DNA of 64,000 bases from Sva-07 sp963707515. GTDB lineage: Bacteria > Actinomycetota > Acidimicrobiia > Acidimicrobiales > Ilumatobacteraceae. The stretch is from contig CAVPQI010000003.1 in the NCBI GenBank assembly GCA_963707515.1, forward strand, positions 682,001 to 746,000, in the 5' to 3' direction. This document shows, in pieces, positions 33,580 to 42,776 of this stretch. Below the pieces are notes generated by a model. That model was not told the DNA's origin and did not search any database. It saw only the letters and a list, made by a program, of their open reading frames with translations. A program made the translations under genes and the position numbers. How positions within the stretch are numbered: the first letter of the stretch is position 1; each line of letters begins with the position of its first letter.

Positions 33580-34299
33580 ATGGTCGCCGCGGGAGACATC
33601 TGGTCGACGACCGCGTGGCCGCCCGGTTGGACGGTCGACCACGTCGCCGAGACCGGCAGCACGAACACCGACCTCATCGCTGCGCTGGAAGCCGGCGTGG
33701 CCGGCGACCGCTCGGTGCTGGCCACCGGCCACCAGACGGCCGGCCGGGGACGGCTCGACCGTCGGTGGGACGCACCGCCCGGCACGAACCTGCTCGTGTC
33801 GATCGCCTTCGCCCCGGTGCCCGACCCGCCGTCGCAGGTCACCCAGCGCGTCGGACTGGCGGCCGCCGCTGCTGCAGCGGCCGTGCGACCCGACGCCGCG
33901 ATCACCTTGAAGTGGCCGAACGACGTGCTGCTCGACGACGTCAAGCTCGCCGGCATCCTCGCCCAGCGCTGCCCGGTCCGCGACGCGGTCGTCGTCGGGC
34001 TGGGCATGAACGTCGGTTGGGCGCCCGAGGGTGCGGCGAAGCTCGGCGACCCGGTGCAGCCGGCCGACGTGTTGGCGTCGGTACTCCGAGCGCTGGCCGA
34101 TCCACCTGCCGACATCGGCGCCGCGTACCGGGCCGCGCTCGGCACGCTGGGGCGGCGCGTCCGCGTCGAGCTCACCGACGGCGCCGTCGACGGGCTCGCC
34201 GTCGATGTCGACGCGACGGGGCGGCTCGTCGTGCAGGATGACGACGGCGAGCGACGGACATTCGACGTGGGCGACGTCGTGCATCTCCGCCCCGCCTGA
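33580..34299 (+). CDS. birA: Biotin--protein ligase
   Basis: 239 residues of the catalytic ligase without the N-terminal DNA-binding domain of E. coli BirA. TGSTNTDL and TAGRGRLDRRWD form the biotinyl-AMP site, LKWPNDVL and KLAGIL carry the biotin-binding lysine, and GLGMNVGW follows. It should biotinylate the carrier Lys of the carboxylase encoded on the other strand. The two genes start within 20 bp of each other, so they share a promoter region and are likely balanced together. Lacking the DNA-binding domain, it cannot act as the repressor. Confidence 0.92.
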   Translation: MVAAGDIWSTTAWPPGWTVDHVAETGSTNTDLIAALEAGVAGDRSVLATGHQTAGRGRLDRRWDAPPGTNLLVSIAFAPVPDPPSQVTQRVGLAAAAAAAAVRPDAAITLKWPNDVLLDDVKLAGILAQRCPVRDAVVVGLGMNVGWAPEGAAKLGDPVQPADVLASVLRALADPPADIGAAYRAALGTLGRRVRVELTDGAVDGLAVDVDATGRLVVQDDDGERRTFDVGDVVHLRPA

Positions 34300-34323
34300 C
34301 GACGACGATCGTTGCGACGAAAA

Positions 34324-34354
34324 GCAACGGTTGGGGCCTGTCCCCAACCGTTGC
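34324..34354 (+). terminator. Hairpin after birA
   Basis: A perfect 13-bp stem (34324-34336 with 34342-34354); centre GGGGCCTGTCCCC. It is 25 bp after the birA stop and 87 bp before the LCP gene. No T-run follows. Confidence 0.65.
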
Positions 34355-34427
34355 ATTGGCTTCGTGAGAAGTCGGTGTGAGCGCGGCGTCCGGAGCGGTG
34401 TGACACCCCGACGGCGAGAGCTGCAAG

Positions 34428-34433
34428 TAGCGT
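34428..34433 (+). promoter_or_regulatory. -10 element (TAGCGT) of the LCP gene
   Basis: TAGCGT ends 7 nt before the ATG at 34441. Confidence 0.5.
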
Positions 34434-34440
34434 CCAACCG

Positions 34441-35448
34441 ATGTCCCCAGCTCCTGCGCGACGTCGGCGCAGCTCTGCGCCGATGGCCATCGTGCTGGCC
34501 GTCCTCATGGGTTCACTCGGCGCGTTCGGAGTGATCCGCGCCGCCGACGACTCGACCCAGTCCGTCGAGCGCATCGAAGGCCTGGAAACGGTGCTCACCG
34601 CGCAGGACGGGCCGGCACGGAACTACCTCCTGATCGGCTCCGACAGCCGCGAGAACTCCGACCCCAACGCGCCCGACTACGGCGGCATCGGCGACGCCAA
34701 CGAGGTCACCGGCCGCCGGTCCGACACGATCATGATCCTGCGCCAGGAGCAGGACGGCAACGGTGCGGCCATCGTCAGCCTGCCCCGTGACCTGTGGGTC
34801 GAGATCGCCGGCACCGGCGGGTCGAACCGCATCAACTCCGCCTACAGCAAGGGCACCGACGTGCTGGCTGCGACGATCACCCAGGAGCTGGGGATCCCGA
34901 TCCACCACGTCGTCGACGTCGACTTCGAGGGCTTCAAGGACCTCGTCGACGCCGCCGGGGGCACGACGATCTGCTTCGAGTACCAGACCCGTGACAAGAA
35001 CACCGGTCTCGACCAACCGCCGGGCTGCCACTCCCTCGACGGCGTCCAGGCGCTGCAGTACGCCCGCAGCCGCTACTTCGAGGAGTTCCGCGACGGCCAG
35101 TGGCGCACCGATCCGACCGCCGACCTCGGCCGCATCGTCCGCCAGCAGGCGTTCTTGCAACAGACCGCCGACGCCACCGTGCAACGCCTGTCGTCCGATC
35201 CGTTCCTCGCTTCCGAGCTGATCGCCGCCGCCTCGGCTGCCGTCCGGATGGACCCCGGCCTCGACCCGATCGCCGCCGCCGGCACGCTGCGTAAGGCGTT
35301 CGCCACCGGGCTCAACAAGTACCAGCTGCCCGTCGTCGGCGTCACCCGCGACGGCAACGCCGTGCTCGAGCTCGGCGACGGCGCAGAGCCGATCCTCGAC
35401 TACTTCCGCGGGGTCGCACCGGCACCGCCGGTCTCCGTCCCCGGCTGA
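34441..35448 (+). CDS. LytR-CpsA-Psr (LCP) family cell-wall glycan ligase
   Basis: 335 residues: a short basic cytoplasmic tail, one membrane anchor (MAIVLAVLMGSLGAFGVI), then the extracytoplasmic LCP domain. NYLLIGSDSR, RRSDTIMILR, VSLPRDLWVEI and the Arg-rich ALQYARSRY motif are all present. LCP enzymes transfer undecaprenyl-linked glycans to peptidoglycan (arabinogalactan in mycobacteria, Rv3267). Its position before the rml genes matches the Rv3266c-Rv3267 arrangement, so wall-glycan attachment is a good guess. Confidence 0.9.
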   Translation: MSPAPARRRRSSAPMAIVLAVLMGSLGAFGVIRAADDSTQSVERIEGLETVLTAQDGPARNYLLIGSDSRENSDPNAPDYGGIGDANEVTGRRSDTIMILRQEQDGNGAAIVSLPRDLWVEIAGTGGSNRINSAYSKGTDVLAATITQELGIPIHHVVDVDFEGFKDLVDAAGGTTICFEYQTRDKNTGLDQPPGCHSLDGVQALQYARSRYFEEFRDGQWRTDPTADLGRIVRQQAFLQQTADATVQRLSSDPFLASELIAAASAAVRMDPGLDPIAAAGTLRKAFATGLNKYQLPVVGVTRDGNAVLELGDGAEPILDYFRGVAPAPPVSVPG

Positions 35449-35523
35449 TCACGATGTCGTCGTGGCGGCCCGTCGTGGGTCCCCACCCGGTTGGCGGTCA
35501 GGTCGCGGTGCTCCCGGTCGCCC

Positions 35524-35529
35524 TACACT
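35524..35529 (+). promoter_or_regulatory. -10 element (TACACT) of the rml operon
   Basis: TACACT ends 10 nt before the ATG at 35540. Confidence 0.45.
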
Positions 35530-35539
35530 CGCGCCCGTC

Positions 35540-36619
35540 ATGAAAGCACTGATCCTCGCCGGCGGCGCCGGCACCCGGCTGCGACCGATCACGCACACGA
35601 GGGCGAAACAGCTCGTCCCGGTCGCCAACACCCCGATCCTCCATTACGGCATCCGCTCGATGGTCGCCGCCGGGATCACCGAGCTCGGCGTGATCGTCGG
35701 CGACACCCGCGACGAGGTGATGGCCAATCTCGGCGACGGGTCGCAGTTCGGCGCAGCGATCACCTACATCCCCCAGGACGAGCCGCTCGGCCTCGCCCAT
35801 TGCGTGCTGATCGCCCGCGAGTTCCTCGGCGACGACGACTTCGTGATGTACCTCGGCGACAACCTGCTCGAGCAGGACATCGAGGCATTCGTCGCCGCCT
35901 TCACCAGCGCCCGTGCCGGTGACCACCCGCCGTCGGCACAGATCCTGCTGAAGCAGGTCGACGACCCGCACCGCTTCGGGATCGCCAGCCTCGACGGCGA
36001 CGGCCATGTCGTCCAGCTCGTCGAGAAGCCCGCCGATCCGCCGTCGGACCTCGCCCTCGTCGGTGTGTACCTCTTCGACTCCGAGATCCACGAGGCGGTC
36101 GCCGCCATCGAGCCGTCGTCGCGCGGCGAGTTGGAGATCACCGACGCCATCCAGTGGCTGATCGACCAGGGCAAGCGGGTGCGCACCGAGATCCTCACCG
36201 GGTGGTGGATCGACACCGGCAAGCTGACTCCGCTGCTGGAGGCGAACCGGTTGATCCTCGAGACGCTCTCACGGCGCATCGACGGCGACGTCGACGCCGA
36301 CTCGATCATCGACGGCCGCGTCGTCGTCGAAGCCGGTGCCAAGATCGTCAACTCGACGATCCGCGGCCCGGTGGCGATCGGTGCCGGCACGACGATCATC
36401 GACAGCTTCGTCGGGCCCTTCAGTGCGATCGGCGCCAACTGCGTCGTCCACCACTCGGAGATCGAGCACTCCGTCGTCATGGACGACAGCCAGGTGCTCG
36501 ACATCCCCCGCCTCGAGGACAGCCTCATCGGCAGCGACGCCATCGTCTCGCGCACCAAGCGCAAGCCCCGAGCGCTGCGGCTGATGGTCGGCGACCACTG
36601 CCAGATCGACGTCGAATGA
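35540..36619 (+). CDS. rmlA: Glucose-1-phosphate thymidylyltransferase, long form
   Basis: 359 residues. LILAGGAGTRLRPIT is the nucleotide-binding signature, YLGDNLLEQDI holds the metal-binding Asp and VEKPADPPSDLALVG the substrate loop. The C-terminal left-handed beta-helix makes it the ~355-residue form (StrD/RmlA3 type) seen in antibiotic and envelope clusters. It makes dTDP-glucose from glucose-1-phosphate and dTTP. Its stop overlaps the next start (ATGA at 36616-36619). Confidence 0.92.
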   Translation: MKALILAGGAGTRLRPITHTRAKQLVPVANTPILHYGIRSMVAAGITELGVIVGDTRDEVMANLGDGSQFGAAITYIPQDEPLGLAHCVLIAREFLGDDDFVMYLGDNLLEQDIEAFVAAFTSARAGDHPPSAQILLKQVDDPHRFGIASLDGDGHVVQLVEKPADPPSDLALVGVYLFDSEIHEAVAAIEPSSRGELEITDAIQWLIDQGKRVRTEILTGWWIDTGKLTPLLEANRLILETLSRRIDGDVDADSIIDGRVVVEAGAKIVNSTIRGPVAIGAGTTIIDSFVGPFSAIGANCVVHHSEIEHSVVMDDSQVLDIPRLEDSLIGSDAIVSRTKRKPRALRLMVGDHCQIDVE

Positions 36620-37182
36620 CGGTGATCGACTTCACCCTCCGACCCGGTGTCATCGACGATCTGGCGATCGTGACGATCAAGCAGGTCACCGACGAGCGCG
36701 GCACCGTGCGCGAGCTGTTCCGCCGGTCGGCGTTCAACGACGCCGGGACGACGTTCGGAGAGATCGAGCAGATCAACGTGACGATGACCCACGAGGGCGG
36801 CGTGCGGGGCATGCACGCCGAGCAGATGACCAAGCTCGTCACGGTGGTCCATGGACGCGCCCACGGCGTCTACGTCGACGTCCGCCCCGGGTCGCCGACG
36901 TTCGGTCTCGTCGACGAGGTGGACCTCGTGCCCGGCGTGCAGGTGCTCGTGCCCGCCGGGGTCGCCAACGGCTTCCAGGCGCTCGCCCCAGCGACGGAGT
37001 ACGCCTACTGCTTCGACCACGAGTGGACGCCGGGCATGCCCGGCTCTGCCTTCACCCCGCTCGACCCGCTCGTCGCCGACCGGTGGCCGATGCCGATCGA
37101 CGCCGACGATCCCGCTCAGATCTCGGCGAAGGACCGGTCGGCACCCTCGTTCGCCCAACTCAGTCAGGGAGCACAATCGTGA
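36616..37182 (+). CDS. rmlC: dTDP-4-dehydrorhamnose 3,5-epimerase-like cupin protein
   Basis: 188 residues, a double-stranded beta-helix. FNDAGTTFGEIEQINV, GVRGMHAEQMTK and ALAPATEYAYCFDHEW mirror RmlC. The canonical RGLHFQ catalytic-His segment is present as RGMHAEQ. The lysine/Tyr residues of standard RmlC are harder to align, so a 3-epimerase-only or related activity is possible. It lies between rmlA and rmlB with 4-bp overlaps on both sides (ATGA, GTGA), so one polycistron is likely. Confidence 0.82.
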   Translation: MTVIDFTLRPGVIDDLAIVTIKQVTDERGTVRELFRRSAFNDAGTTFGEIEQINVTMTHEGGVRGMHAEQMTKLVTVVHGRAHGVYVDVRPGSPTFGLVDEVDLVPGVQVLVPAGVANGFQALAPATEYAYCFDHEWTPGMPGSAFTPLDPLVADRWPMPIDADDPAQISAKDRSAPSFAQLSQGAQS

Positions 37183-38144
37183 AGCTGTTCGTCACCGGCG
37201 CCGCCGGGTTCATCGGATCGAACTACGTCCGCCACGTCCTGTCGACGACCGACCACGAGGTCACGATCTACGACGCGCTGACCTACGCCGGCAACCTGGA
37301 GAGCATCCGCGACGTGCTCGACGACTCGCGGACCGAGTTCGTCCACGCCGACATCTGCGAAGCCGACGACGTGGCCCGAGCGATGGAGGGCCACGACGCC
37401 GTCGTCCACTTCGCCGCCGAGAGCCACGTCGACCGCTCGATCAAGGACGGGTCGACGTTCGTGCGCACGAACTGCACGGGCACCAACGTCCTGTGCGACG
37501 TGGCCAACCAGGTCGGCGTCGCCAAGTTCCTGCACATCTCCACCGACGAGGTCTACGGATCGGTCGAGGAGGGCTCGTCGCGTGAGACCGACGTGTTGGC
37601 GCCGCGTTCGCCGTACTCGGCGGCCAAGGCGGGCTCCGACCTCATCGCCTTGTCGTACTTCTCGACCTACGGCCTGCCCGTCGTCGTCACCCGCTGCTCG
37701 AACAACTACGGGCCGTACCAGTTCCCCGAAAAGGTCATCCCGCTGTTCACGACGAACCTCCTCGACGGCAAGAAGGTGCCGTTGTACGGCGACGGGCTGA
37801 ACGTCCGCGACTGGATCCACGTCGAGGACCACAACATCGCCGCCCACCTCGTGCTCGAACGGGGCACGCCGGGTGAGATCTACAACATCGGGGCAGGCAA
37901 CGAGATCCCGAACATCGAGCTGACCCACCGCCTGCTGGCCCTGACCGGGCGCGACGAGTCGTTCATCGAGCCGGTCGCCGATCGCCTCGGCCACGACCGC
38001 CGCTACTCGGTGGACATCGCCAAGATCAGCGCGCTCGGCTGGTCGCTGAGCCGCCCGTTCGAGGACTCGCTGGCGGCGACCGTCGACTGGTATCGCGACC
38101 ATCGCGACTGGTGGGAGCCGCTGAAGCGCAAGGCAGGTCTGTGA
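37179..38144 (+). CDS. rmlB: dTDP-glucose 4,6-dehydratase
   Basis: 321-residue extended SDR enzyme. NAD-binding TGAAGFIGSNY is at residues ~6-16, STDEVYG carries the catalytic Thr/Asp/Glu, and YSAAKAGSD holds the Tyr-x3-Lys. It converts dTDP-glucose to the 4-keto-6-deoxy sugar. GTG 37179 overlaps the rmlC stop; GGGAG precedes it with normal spacing, fitting an internal operon gene. Thirty-one bases separate it from rmlD. Confidence 0.95.
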   Translation: MKLFVTGAAGFIGSNYVRHVLSTTDHEVTIYDALTYAGNLESIRDVLDDSRTEFVHADICEADDVARAMEGHDAVVHFAAESHVDRSIKDGSTFVRTNCTGTNVLCDVANQVGVAKFLHISTDEVYGSVEEGSSRETDVLAPRSPYSAAKAGSDLIALSYFSTYGLPVVVTRCSNNYGPYQFPEKVIPLFTTNLLDGKKVPLYGDGLNVRDWIHVEDHNIAAHLVLERGTPGEIYNIGAGNEIPNIELTHRLLALTGRDESFIEPVADRLGHDRRYSVDIAKISALGWSLSRPFEDSLAATVDWYRDHRDWWEPLKRKAGL

Positions 38145-38175
38145 CCGGCGGACCCCGCGCCGAGGCGCGGTCAGC

Positions 38176-39022
38176 GTGAAGCTCGTCGTCACGGGCGCCG
38201 GGGGGCAGCTCGGCGTCGACGTGGTACGTCACGCCGAGTCCCGCGGTGACACCGTCGTCGCCGTCGACCGCGCCGGTCTCGACATCCGCGACCGTGACGC
38301 CGTGTGGTCGTTGATCGGCTCCGTCCGTCCGGACGCCGTCGTCAACACCGCGGCGTACACGGCGGTCGACGCCTGTGAGTCGAACGTCGAGCACGCCCAT
38401 GCCGTCAACGGCACCGCCGTCGGCCATCTCGCCGAGGCCTGCCACGACGTCGGCGCCCACCTCGTGCACGTCAGCACCGACTACGTCTTCGACGGCACCC
38501 TCGACCGGCCGTACCGCGAGGACGACGCGACGAATCCGCAGTCGGTGTACGGCCAGTCGAAGTTGGTGGGGGAGCGCCTCGCCCTGCCCGACGCCACCGT
38601 CGCCCGGACGTCGTGGGTGTGTGGCGAGCACGGCGCCAACATGGTCAAGCTGGTGCTCGGGTTGGCGGCCGACCCCGACCGGACGCTGACGTTCGTCGAC
38701 GACCAGCGCGGCTGCCCGTCGTTCACGGCGGACCTCGCCCCGGCGCTCCATCGGCTCGCCGCCGACCGCCACGCCGGTGTCGTCCACGTCACCAACAGCG
38801 GTGCCGTCTCGTGGTACGAGTTCGTCGGCGAGATCCTGCCGCGCTGCCGGCCACGACCCGGCCCGGGTGTCACCGATCTCGTCCGCCGACCTCGTGCCGC
38901 CGCGTCCGGCGCCGCGGCCGGCCAACAGCGTCCTCGACAACGCCGTGTGGCGTGCCGCCGGCCACCCGCCGCTGCGCGACTTCCGCGAGCCGCTCGCCGA
39001 ACTCGTCGCCCGCCTCCGCTGA
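38176..39022 (+). CDS. rmlD: dTDP-4-dehydrorhamnose reductase, frameshifted
   Basis: About 281 residues after correcting one extra C near 38839. VTGAGGQLGVDV binds NAD(P)H, STDYVFDGTLDRPY and YGQSKLVGE give the RmlD signature and catalytic Tyr/Lys. As written the frame diverges after GEILPRC; removing the base gives GHDPARVSPISSADLVPP and the normal end RDFREPLAELVARLR. It reduces the 4-keto sugar to dTDP-L-rhamnose, completing the pathway. Start GTG 38176. Confidence 0.88.
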
Positions 39023-39140
39023 CCGCGCCGCCGGTCGTCGCCGGGTCGTCGCCGGGTCGCCGGCCACCGGCCACCGGTTCGCTGGGTGAGAGGTGAGTGC
39101 AGCAGGTGTACCCATCCTCGCCGCAGCGGGCGCGAGCGGG

Positions 39141-39791
39141 TCAGGGGTCCGGGATCTCGAGCAGCTGGCGAACGGCGCCGGCACCGCGCACGGTGATGTC
39201 GTCGCGGCGGATCGTCGCCCAGTGGTCGCGGTGCATGCGGTAGCCAATGAGCTCATCCGGAAGGCCACGCCGCAGCGCCCGTCGGCGGCCCTGCTCGGTG
39301 TAGCCGAGCGAACGCGTCACGCCGAGCGACGGCGCGTTGTCGTGGAAGGCGCTCGTCAGCGCCCACTCGGCGCCGAGTCCGTCGAAGGCGAGCGTCAACG
39401 CCGCCATGCGCATCTCCGTGCCGAAGCCCCGACCGTGATGTTCGATGCCGAGCCACGATCCGGTGACGACCTCGCGCAGCGGATCGAAGTCCGTCGCCCC
39501 GACGTCGCACAGCCCGATCACCCGATCGTCGACGAGGACGGCATGGATCAGGTTCCAGCTGCCCGGACGACAGTTGCCGCGGGTGGTCCAGAAGAAGCGC
39601 AATGCCTCGCGTTGCAGCACCGGGGGCTCGTGGTCGGTCCACGGCACGAGGAACGGCATCATCGCCGGGTCGTGAACGCCGCGAGCGGCGACGTCGACCA
39701 CCTCCAGCGCCAACTGGTCGTCGAGGCCACGGAGGGTCAGCCGCGGCGTTCGGACCTCGACGTCGAACGGCGGCCACCAGGGATGCGTCAC
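39141..39791 (-). CDS. GNAT acetyltransferase, RimJ-like
   Basis: 216 residues from GTG 39791 (ATG 39839 is a longer alternative). VRTPRLTLRGLDD opens the RimJ/RimL type, VIGLCDVGATDF and WLGIEHHGRGFGTEMR contain the acetyl-CoA loop, and NAPSLGVTRSLGYTEQGRR the typical end. The substrate may be a protein N terminus or a small molecule. GACACT 6 nt upstream is a partial -10. It is divergent from the uracil-DNA glycosylase gene. Confidence 0.8.
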   Translation of the reverse strand: MTHPWWPPFDVEVRTPRLTLRGLDDQLALEVVDVAARGVHDPAMMPFLVPWTDHEPPVLQREALRFFWTTRGNCRPGSWNLIHAVLVDDRVIGLCDVGATDFDPLREVVTGSWLGIEHHGRGFGTEMRMAALTLAFDGLGAEWALTSAFHDNAPSLGVTRSLGYTEQGRRRALRRGLPDELIGYRMHRDHWATIRRDDITVRGAGAVRQLLEIPDP

Positions 39792-39850
39792 GCCGGCAGT
39801 GTCCCATGTGGCCTGGGCGCGCTCGGCCGCGGTTTGCAAGGATCACGGCG

Positions 39851-40435
39851 ATGGGCTTCACCCGCGCCGAGCTCGAGTCGTACGCCGGTGCCACCGTGCC
39901 CGATCTCGTCGGGCCAGGCCTCGTGCTGCTGTTCGTCGGCATCAATCCCGGTCTGTGGACCGCCGCGACGCAGACCCACTTCGCCCACCCGGGCAACCGC
40001 TTCTACCCGGCGCTGCTCGCTGCCGGCATCATCGACCGTCCGATCGATCGCGGCACCGGGATGACCGACGACGACCGTGCGGCGCTCATCGCTCGCGGCA
40101 TCGGCATCTCCAACCTCGTCGAACGGGCGACCGTCCGCGCCTCCGAGCTCGGTGCCGACGAGTTGCGCGCCGGCGCCGATCGGCTTCGTCGGACGGTGCG
40201 CGAACACCAGCCCGAGGTCGTCGCCGTCGCCGGGATCACGGCCTACCGCACGGCGTTCGGCCGTCCGAAGGCGACAGCGGGGGAGCAACCCGAGCTGCTC
40301 GAGGGCGCGCGGGTCTTCGTCGTGCCGAACCCGAGTGGACTCAACGCCCACGAGACGACCGCCACCCTCGCCGAGGCCTACCGCGCGGCCGCCCTCGCCG
40401 CCGGCATCCCCCTCGCCACCCCACCCCCGCGATGA
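39851..40435 (+). CDS. mug: Mismatch-specific uracil/thymine-DNA glycosylase
   Basis: 194 residues of UDG family 2. The catalytic-site motif is FVGINPGLWTA (Asn in INPG), and the second motif NPSGLNAHET intercalates into DNA. HFAHPGNRFYPAL between them is the MUG-specific segment. It removes uracil or thymine opposite guanine as the first step of base excision repair. The ATG at 39851 gives the usual N terminus. The stop lies inside the first copy of the palindromic duplication that follows. Confidence 0.9.
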   Translation: MGFTRAELESYAGATVPDLVGPGLVLLFVGINPGLWTAATQTHFAHPGNRFYPALLAAGIIDRPIDRGTGMTDDDRAALIARGIGISNLVERATVRASELGADELRAGADRLRRTVREHQPEVVAVAGITAYRTAFGRPKATAGEQPELLEGARVFVVPNPSGLNAHETTATLAEAYRAAALAAGIPLATPPPR

Positions 40436-40532
40436 GCGAAGGGACCGGATGTCGGGCCGCTCGCTCATCGCTGCGTGCCGGAGTCCGGGGGCGATGAGCG
40501 AAGGGACCGGATGTCGGGCCGCTCGCTCATCG
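40430..40532. terminator. Duplicated palindrome between convergent mug and fcl
   Basis: Two copies (40430-40470 and 40492-40532) of a 41-bp hairpin unit: perfect 10-bp arms CGATGAGCGA / TCGCTCATCG around an identical 21-nt loop containing GGGACCGG. The first copy includes the mug stop codon. It is probably a terminator region for both genes; why it is duplicated is unclear. Confidence 0.7.
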
Positions 40533-40546
40533 CGTGAGCGGCGGGG

Positions 40547-41548
40547 TCAGTGCTCCGCTGAGTACGGGGCGCGTTCGGCTTCGTCGCGGTGGGTGAGGTA
40601 CCAGTCGATGGTGGCCCGGAGGCCGTCCTCGAAATCGACCTCCGGCGTCCAGTCGAGGAGCTTGTTGGCCCGGGAGCCGTCGACGGCGCGACGCGGCTGG
40701 CCGTCGGGCTTCGACGGATCCCAGCGCAGTTCGCCATCGAATCCCACGAGGCGCGAGATCAGTTCGACCGTCTCCTTGATCGTCACCTCACGGTCGGCGC
40801 CGAGGTTGATCGGATCGGCGCCGACGTGCACGGCGGCGGCGCGCACGATCGCCGCCGCGGCGTCGTCGACGTAGAGGTACTCGCGGCTGGCGACGCCGGT
40901 GCCCCACACGTCGACGTGGTCGCTTCCCGCCTCCTTGGCCTCGACGCACTTCTTGATCAGCGCCGGGATGACGTGCGAGACCGACGGATGGAACTTGTCG
41001 CCCGGGCCGTAGAGGTTGGTCGGGATCAGCGTGGCGAACTTCTGCCCGTACTGGCGCTCGTTGACGTCGGCATGCACGAGGTGGGCCTTCTTGGCCACGC
41101 CGTACGGGGCGTTGGTCTCCTCGGGGTAGCCGTTCCACAGGTCGGCCTCGGCGAACGGCACCGGCGTGAACTTCGGGTACGAGCACACCGTGCCGACGAG
41201 CACGGTCTTGTCGACCGAGCCCGAGGTGCGTGCCGCCTCGATGACATGGGTCCCCATGAGGAGGTTGGCGAGGTACAGCCGGGCCGGGTGGTCCATGTTG
41301 TATCCGATGCCACCGACATCGGCGGCGAGATGGATGATCACGGACGGCTGATGCTCAGCGAGCATCGCGTCGGCGGTGCCGGGGACCGTCAGATCGAACT
41401 CGGCGCGACGGGGCGCGACGACGTCGGCACCGCCGTCGCGGAGCCGACTGACGACGCGCCGTCCGAGGAACCCGGCCCCACCGGTGACGAGCACCCGGCC
41501 ACCGGTCCACTCGTCGACGTCGTGCGTGCGGACATCACCATCGGACAT
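40547..41548 (-). CDS. fcl: GDP-L-fucose synthase
   Basis: 333-residue SDR. VTGGAGFLGRRV binds NADP, GTVCSYPKFTPVPF carries the catalytic Ser/Cys segment and YGVAKKAHLVH the Tyr/Lys pair; NLYGPGDKFHPSVSHVIPALI is diagnostic. It epimerises and reduces GDP-4-keto-6-deoxymannose to GDP-L-fucose. The ATG at 41548 is chosen because TAACCT lies 8 nt upstream. Its partner gmd is 10 kb away at 50176, on the other strand. Confidence 0.92.
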   Translation of the reverse strand: MSDGDVRTHDVDEWTGGRVLVTGGAGFLGRRVVSRLRDGGADVVAPRRAEFDLTVPGTADAMLAEHQPSVIIHLAADVGGIGYNMDHPARLYLANLLMGTHVIEAARTSGSVDKTVLVGTVCSYPKFTPVPFAEADLWNGYPEETNAPYGVAKKAHLVHADVNERQYGQKFATLIPTNLYGPGDKFHPSVSHVIPALIKKCVEAKEAGSDHVDVWGTGVASREYLYVDDAAAAIVRAAAVHVGADPINLGADREVTIKETVELISRLVGFDGELRWDPSKPDGQPRRAVDGSRANKLLDWTPEVDFEDGLRATIDWYLTHRDEAERAPYSAEH

Positions 41549-41556
41549 ACCGGCTG

Positions 41557-41562
41557 AGGTTA
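41557..41562 (-). promoter_or_regulatory. -10 element (TAACCT) of fcl
   Basis: Minus-strand TAACCT ends 8 nt before the ATG at 41548; it argues against the longer start at 41569. Confidence 0.5.
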
Positions 41563-41675
41563 CGGGCACCCGTCGGCGCCGTCACGCCACCACCGTGGTG
41601 GCGGGTCGGGGACGGGGCCGGGCGGGAGCGGACGTGGGTGCGGGGATCGGGGGTCGGCGGGGCAAGATGGGGGCG

Positions 41676-42776
41676 GTGGACGCACAGGGAGCGATGGAAC
41701 CGCCGGTGCGGGTGGCCTACACGCTCGAACAGTGCTGGCATCCGTCGCCGGGTGGCACGGCGATCGCCGCGCTGCGCGTCGCCCGTGAGCTGGCCCAGCG
41801 TCCCGCGGAGGTGACGCTGCACCAGGTCGCCGGGCGTCATCCGGTCGCCCCGCCGCCCGAGTTCCGGCCCGTCGGTTCCGTGGCGATGCTGCCCCTCGCT
41901 CGACCGTGGCTCTACGAGACGTGGACGCGACTCAACTGGCCGAAGGTCGAGTCGGTCACCGGCCCCGTCGACGTCGCCCATGCGACCGGGCTCGTCCCGT
42001 GCGCGACGATCGTGCCGCTGGTGGTGACGGTCCACGACGTGGCCTTCCTCCACGACCCGGAGAAGTTCACCCGGCACGGCGCCTCGCTGATGCGTCGCAG
42101 CCTGGACGTCGTGCGGAGGCGGGCAGCGCTCGTGATCTGTTCCAGCACGGCGACGATGGACGACTGCGAGGCCGCCGGGTTCGCTGCCGAGGTGCTGCGC
42201 CTCGTGCCCCTCGGCGTCGACGACGTCGAGGTCGCGCCGGACGACATCGCCCGCGTCCGGCGGCGGTACCTGCTGCCGGAGAGGTTCGTGCTCTTCGTCG
42301 GCACGATCGAGCCGCGCAAGAACCTCCGTCGGCTCGTCGAGGCGATGCGTCATCCCGATGTCCCGGGTCCGCTCGTCGTCGCCGGTGCGGCCGGGTGGGG
42401 TGATGCCGACCAGGCCGTGGTGGGCGACACGCACTTCCTCGGCTTCGTCCCCGATGCCGACCTCCCGGCGCTCTATGCCGCGGCGACGGTGTTCGCCTAC
42501 CCGAGTGAGCGCGAGGGGTTCGGGCTTCCGGTCGCCGAGGCGATGGTGCAGGGCACTCCGGTCGTCACCAGCGCCGGCACGTCCACGGAGGAGGTCGCCG
42601 GCGGCGCGGCGGTCCTCGTCGACCCGTTCGACGTCGACGACATCAGCCGTGGCATCGTCGAGGCCGCCGACCGTTGCGACGCCCTGGCCGCCGCCGGACG
42701 GCTGCGGGCGGCACAACTCGACTGGCGGTCCGCCGCCGATCGGACGCTCGCCGTCTACCGTGAGCTGCTCCCATGA
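41676..42776 (+). CDS. Glycosyltransferase family 4
   Basis: 366 residues, GT-B fold. GGTAIAALRVARELA is the N-terminal acceptor loop, VVTVHDVAFLHDPE and FVGTIEPRKNLRRL are the GT4 markers, and YPSEREGFGLPVAEAM carries the E-x7-E nucleotide-sugar motif. The donor cannot be read; GDP-mannose, GDP-fucose or dTDP-rhamnose from nearby genes are candidates. GTG 41676 is used with CAAGAT 7 nt upstream (ATG 41667 possible). It is first of six genes, each overlapping or nearly overlapping the next. Confidence 0.85.
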   Translation: MDAQGAMEPPVRVAYTLEQCWHPSPGGTAIAALRVARELAQRPAEVTLHQVAGRHPVAPPPEFRPVGSVAMLPLARPWLYETWTRLNWPKVESVTGPVDVAHATGLVPCATIVPLVVTVHDVAFLHDPEKFTRHGASLMRRSLDVVRRRAALVICSSTATMDDCEAAGFAAEVLRLVPLGVDDVEVAPDDIARVRRRYLLPERFVLFVGTIEPRKNLRRLVEAMRHPDVPGPLVVAGAAGWGDADQAVVGDTHFLGFVPDADLPALYAAATVFAYPSEREGFGLPVAEAMVQGTPVVTSAGTSTEEVAGGAAVLVDPFDVDDISRGIVEAADRCDALAAAGRLRAAQLDWRSAADRTLAVYRELLP

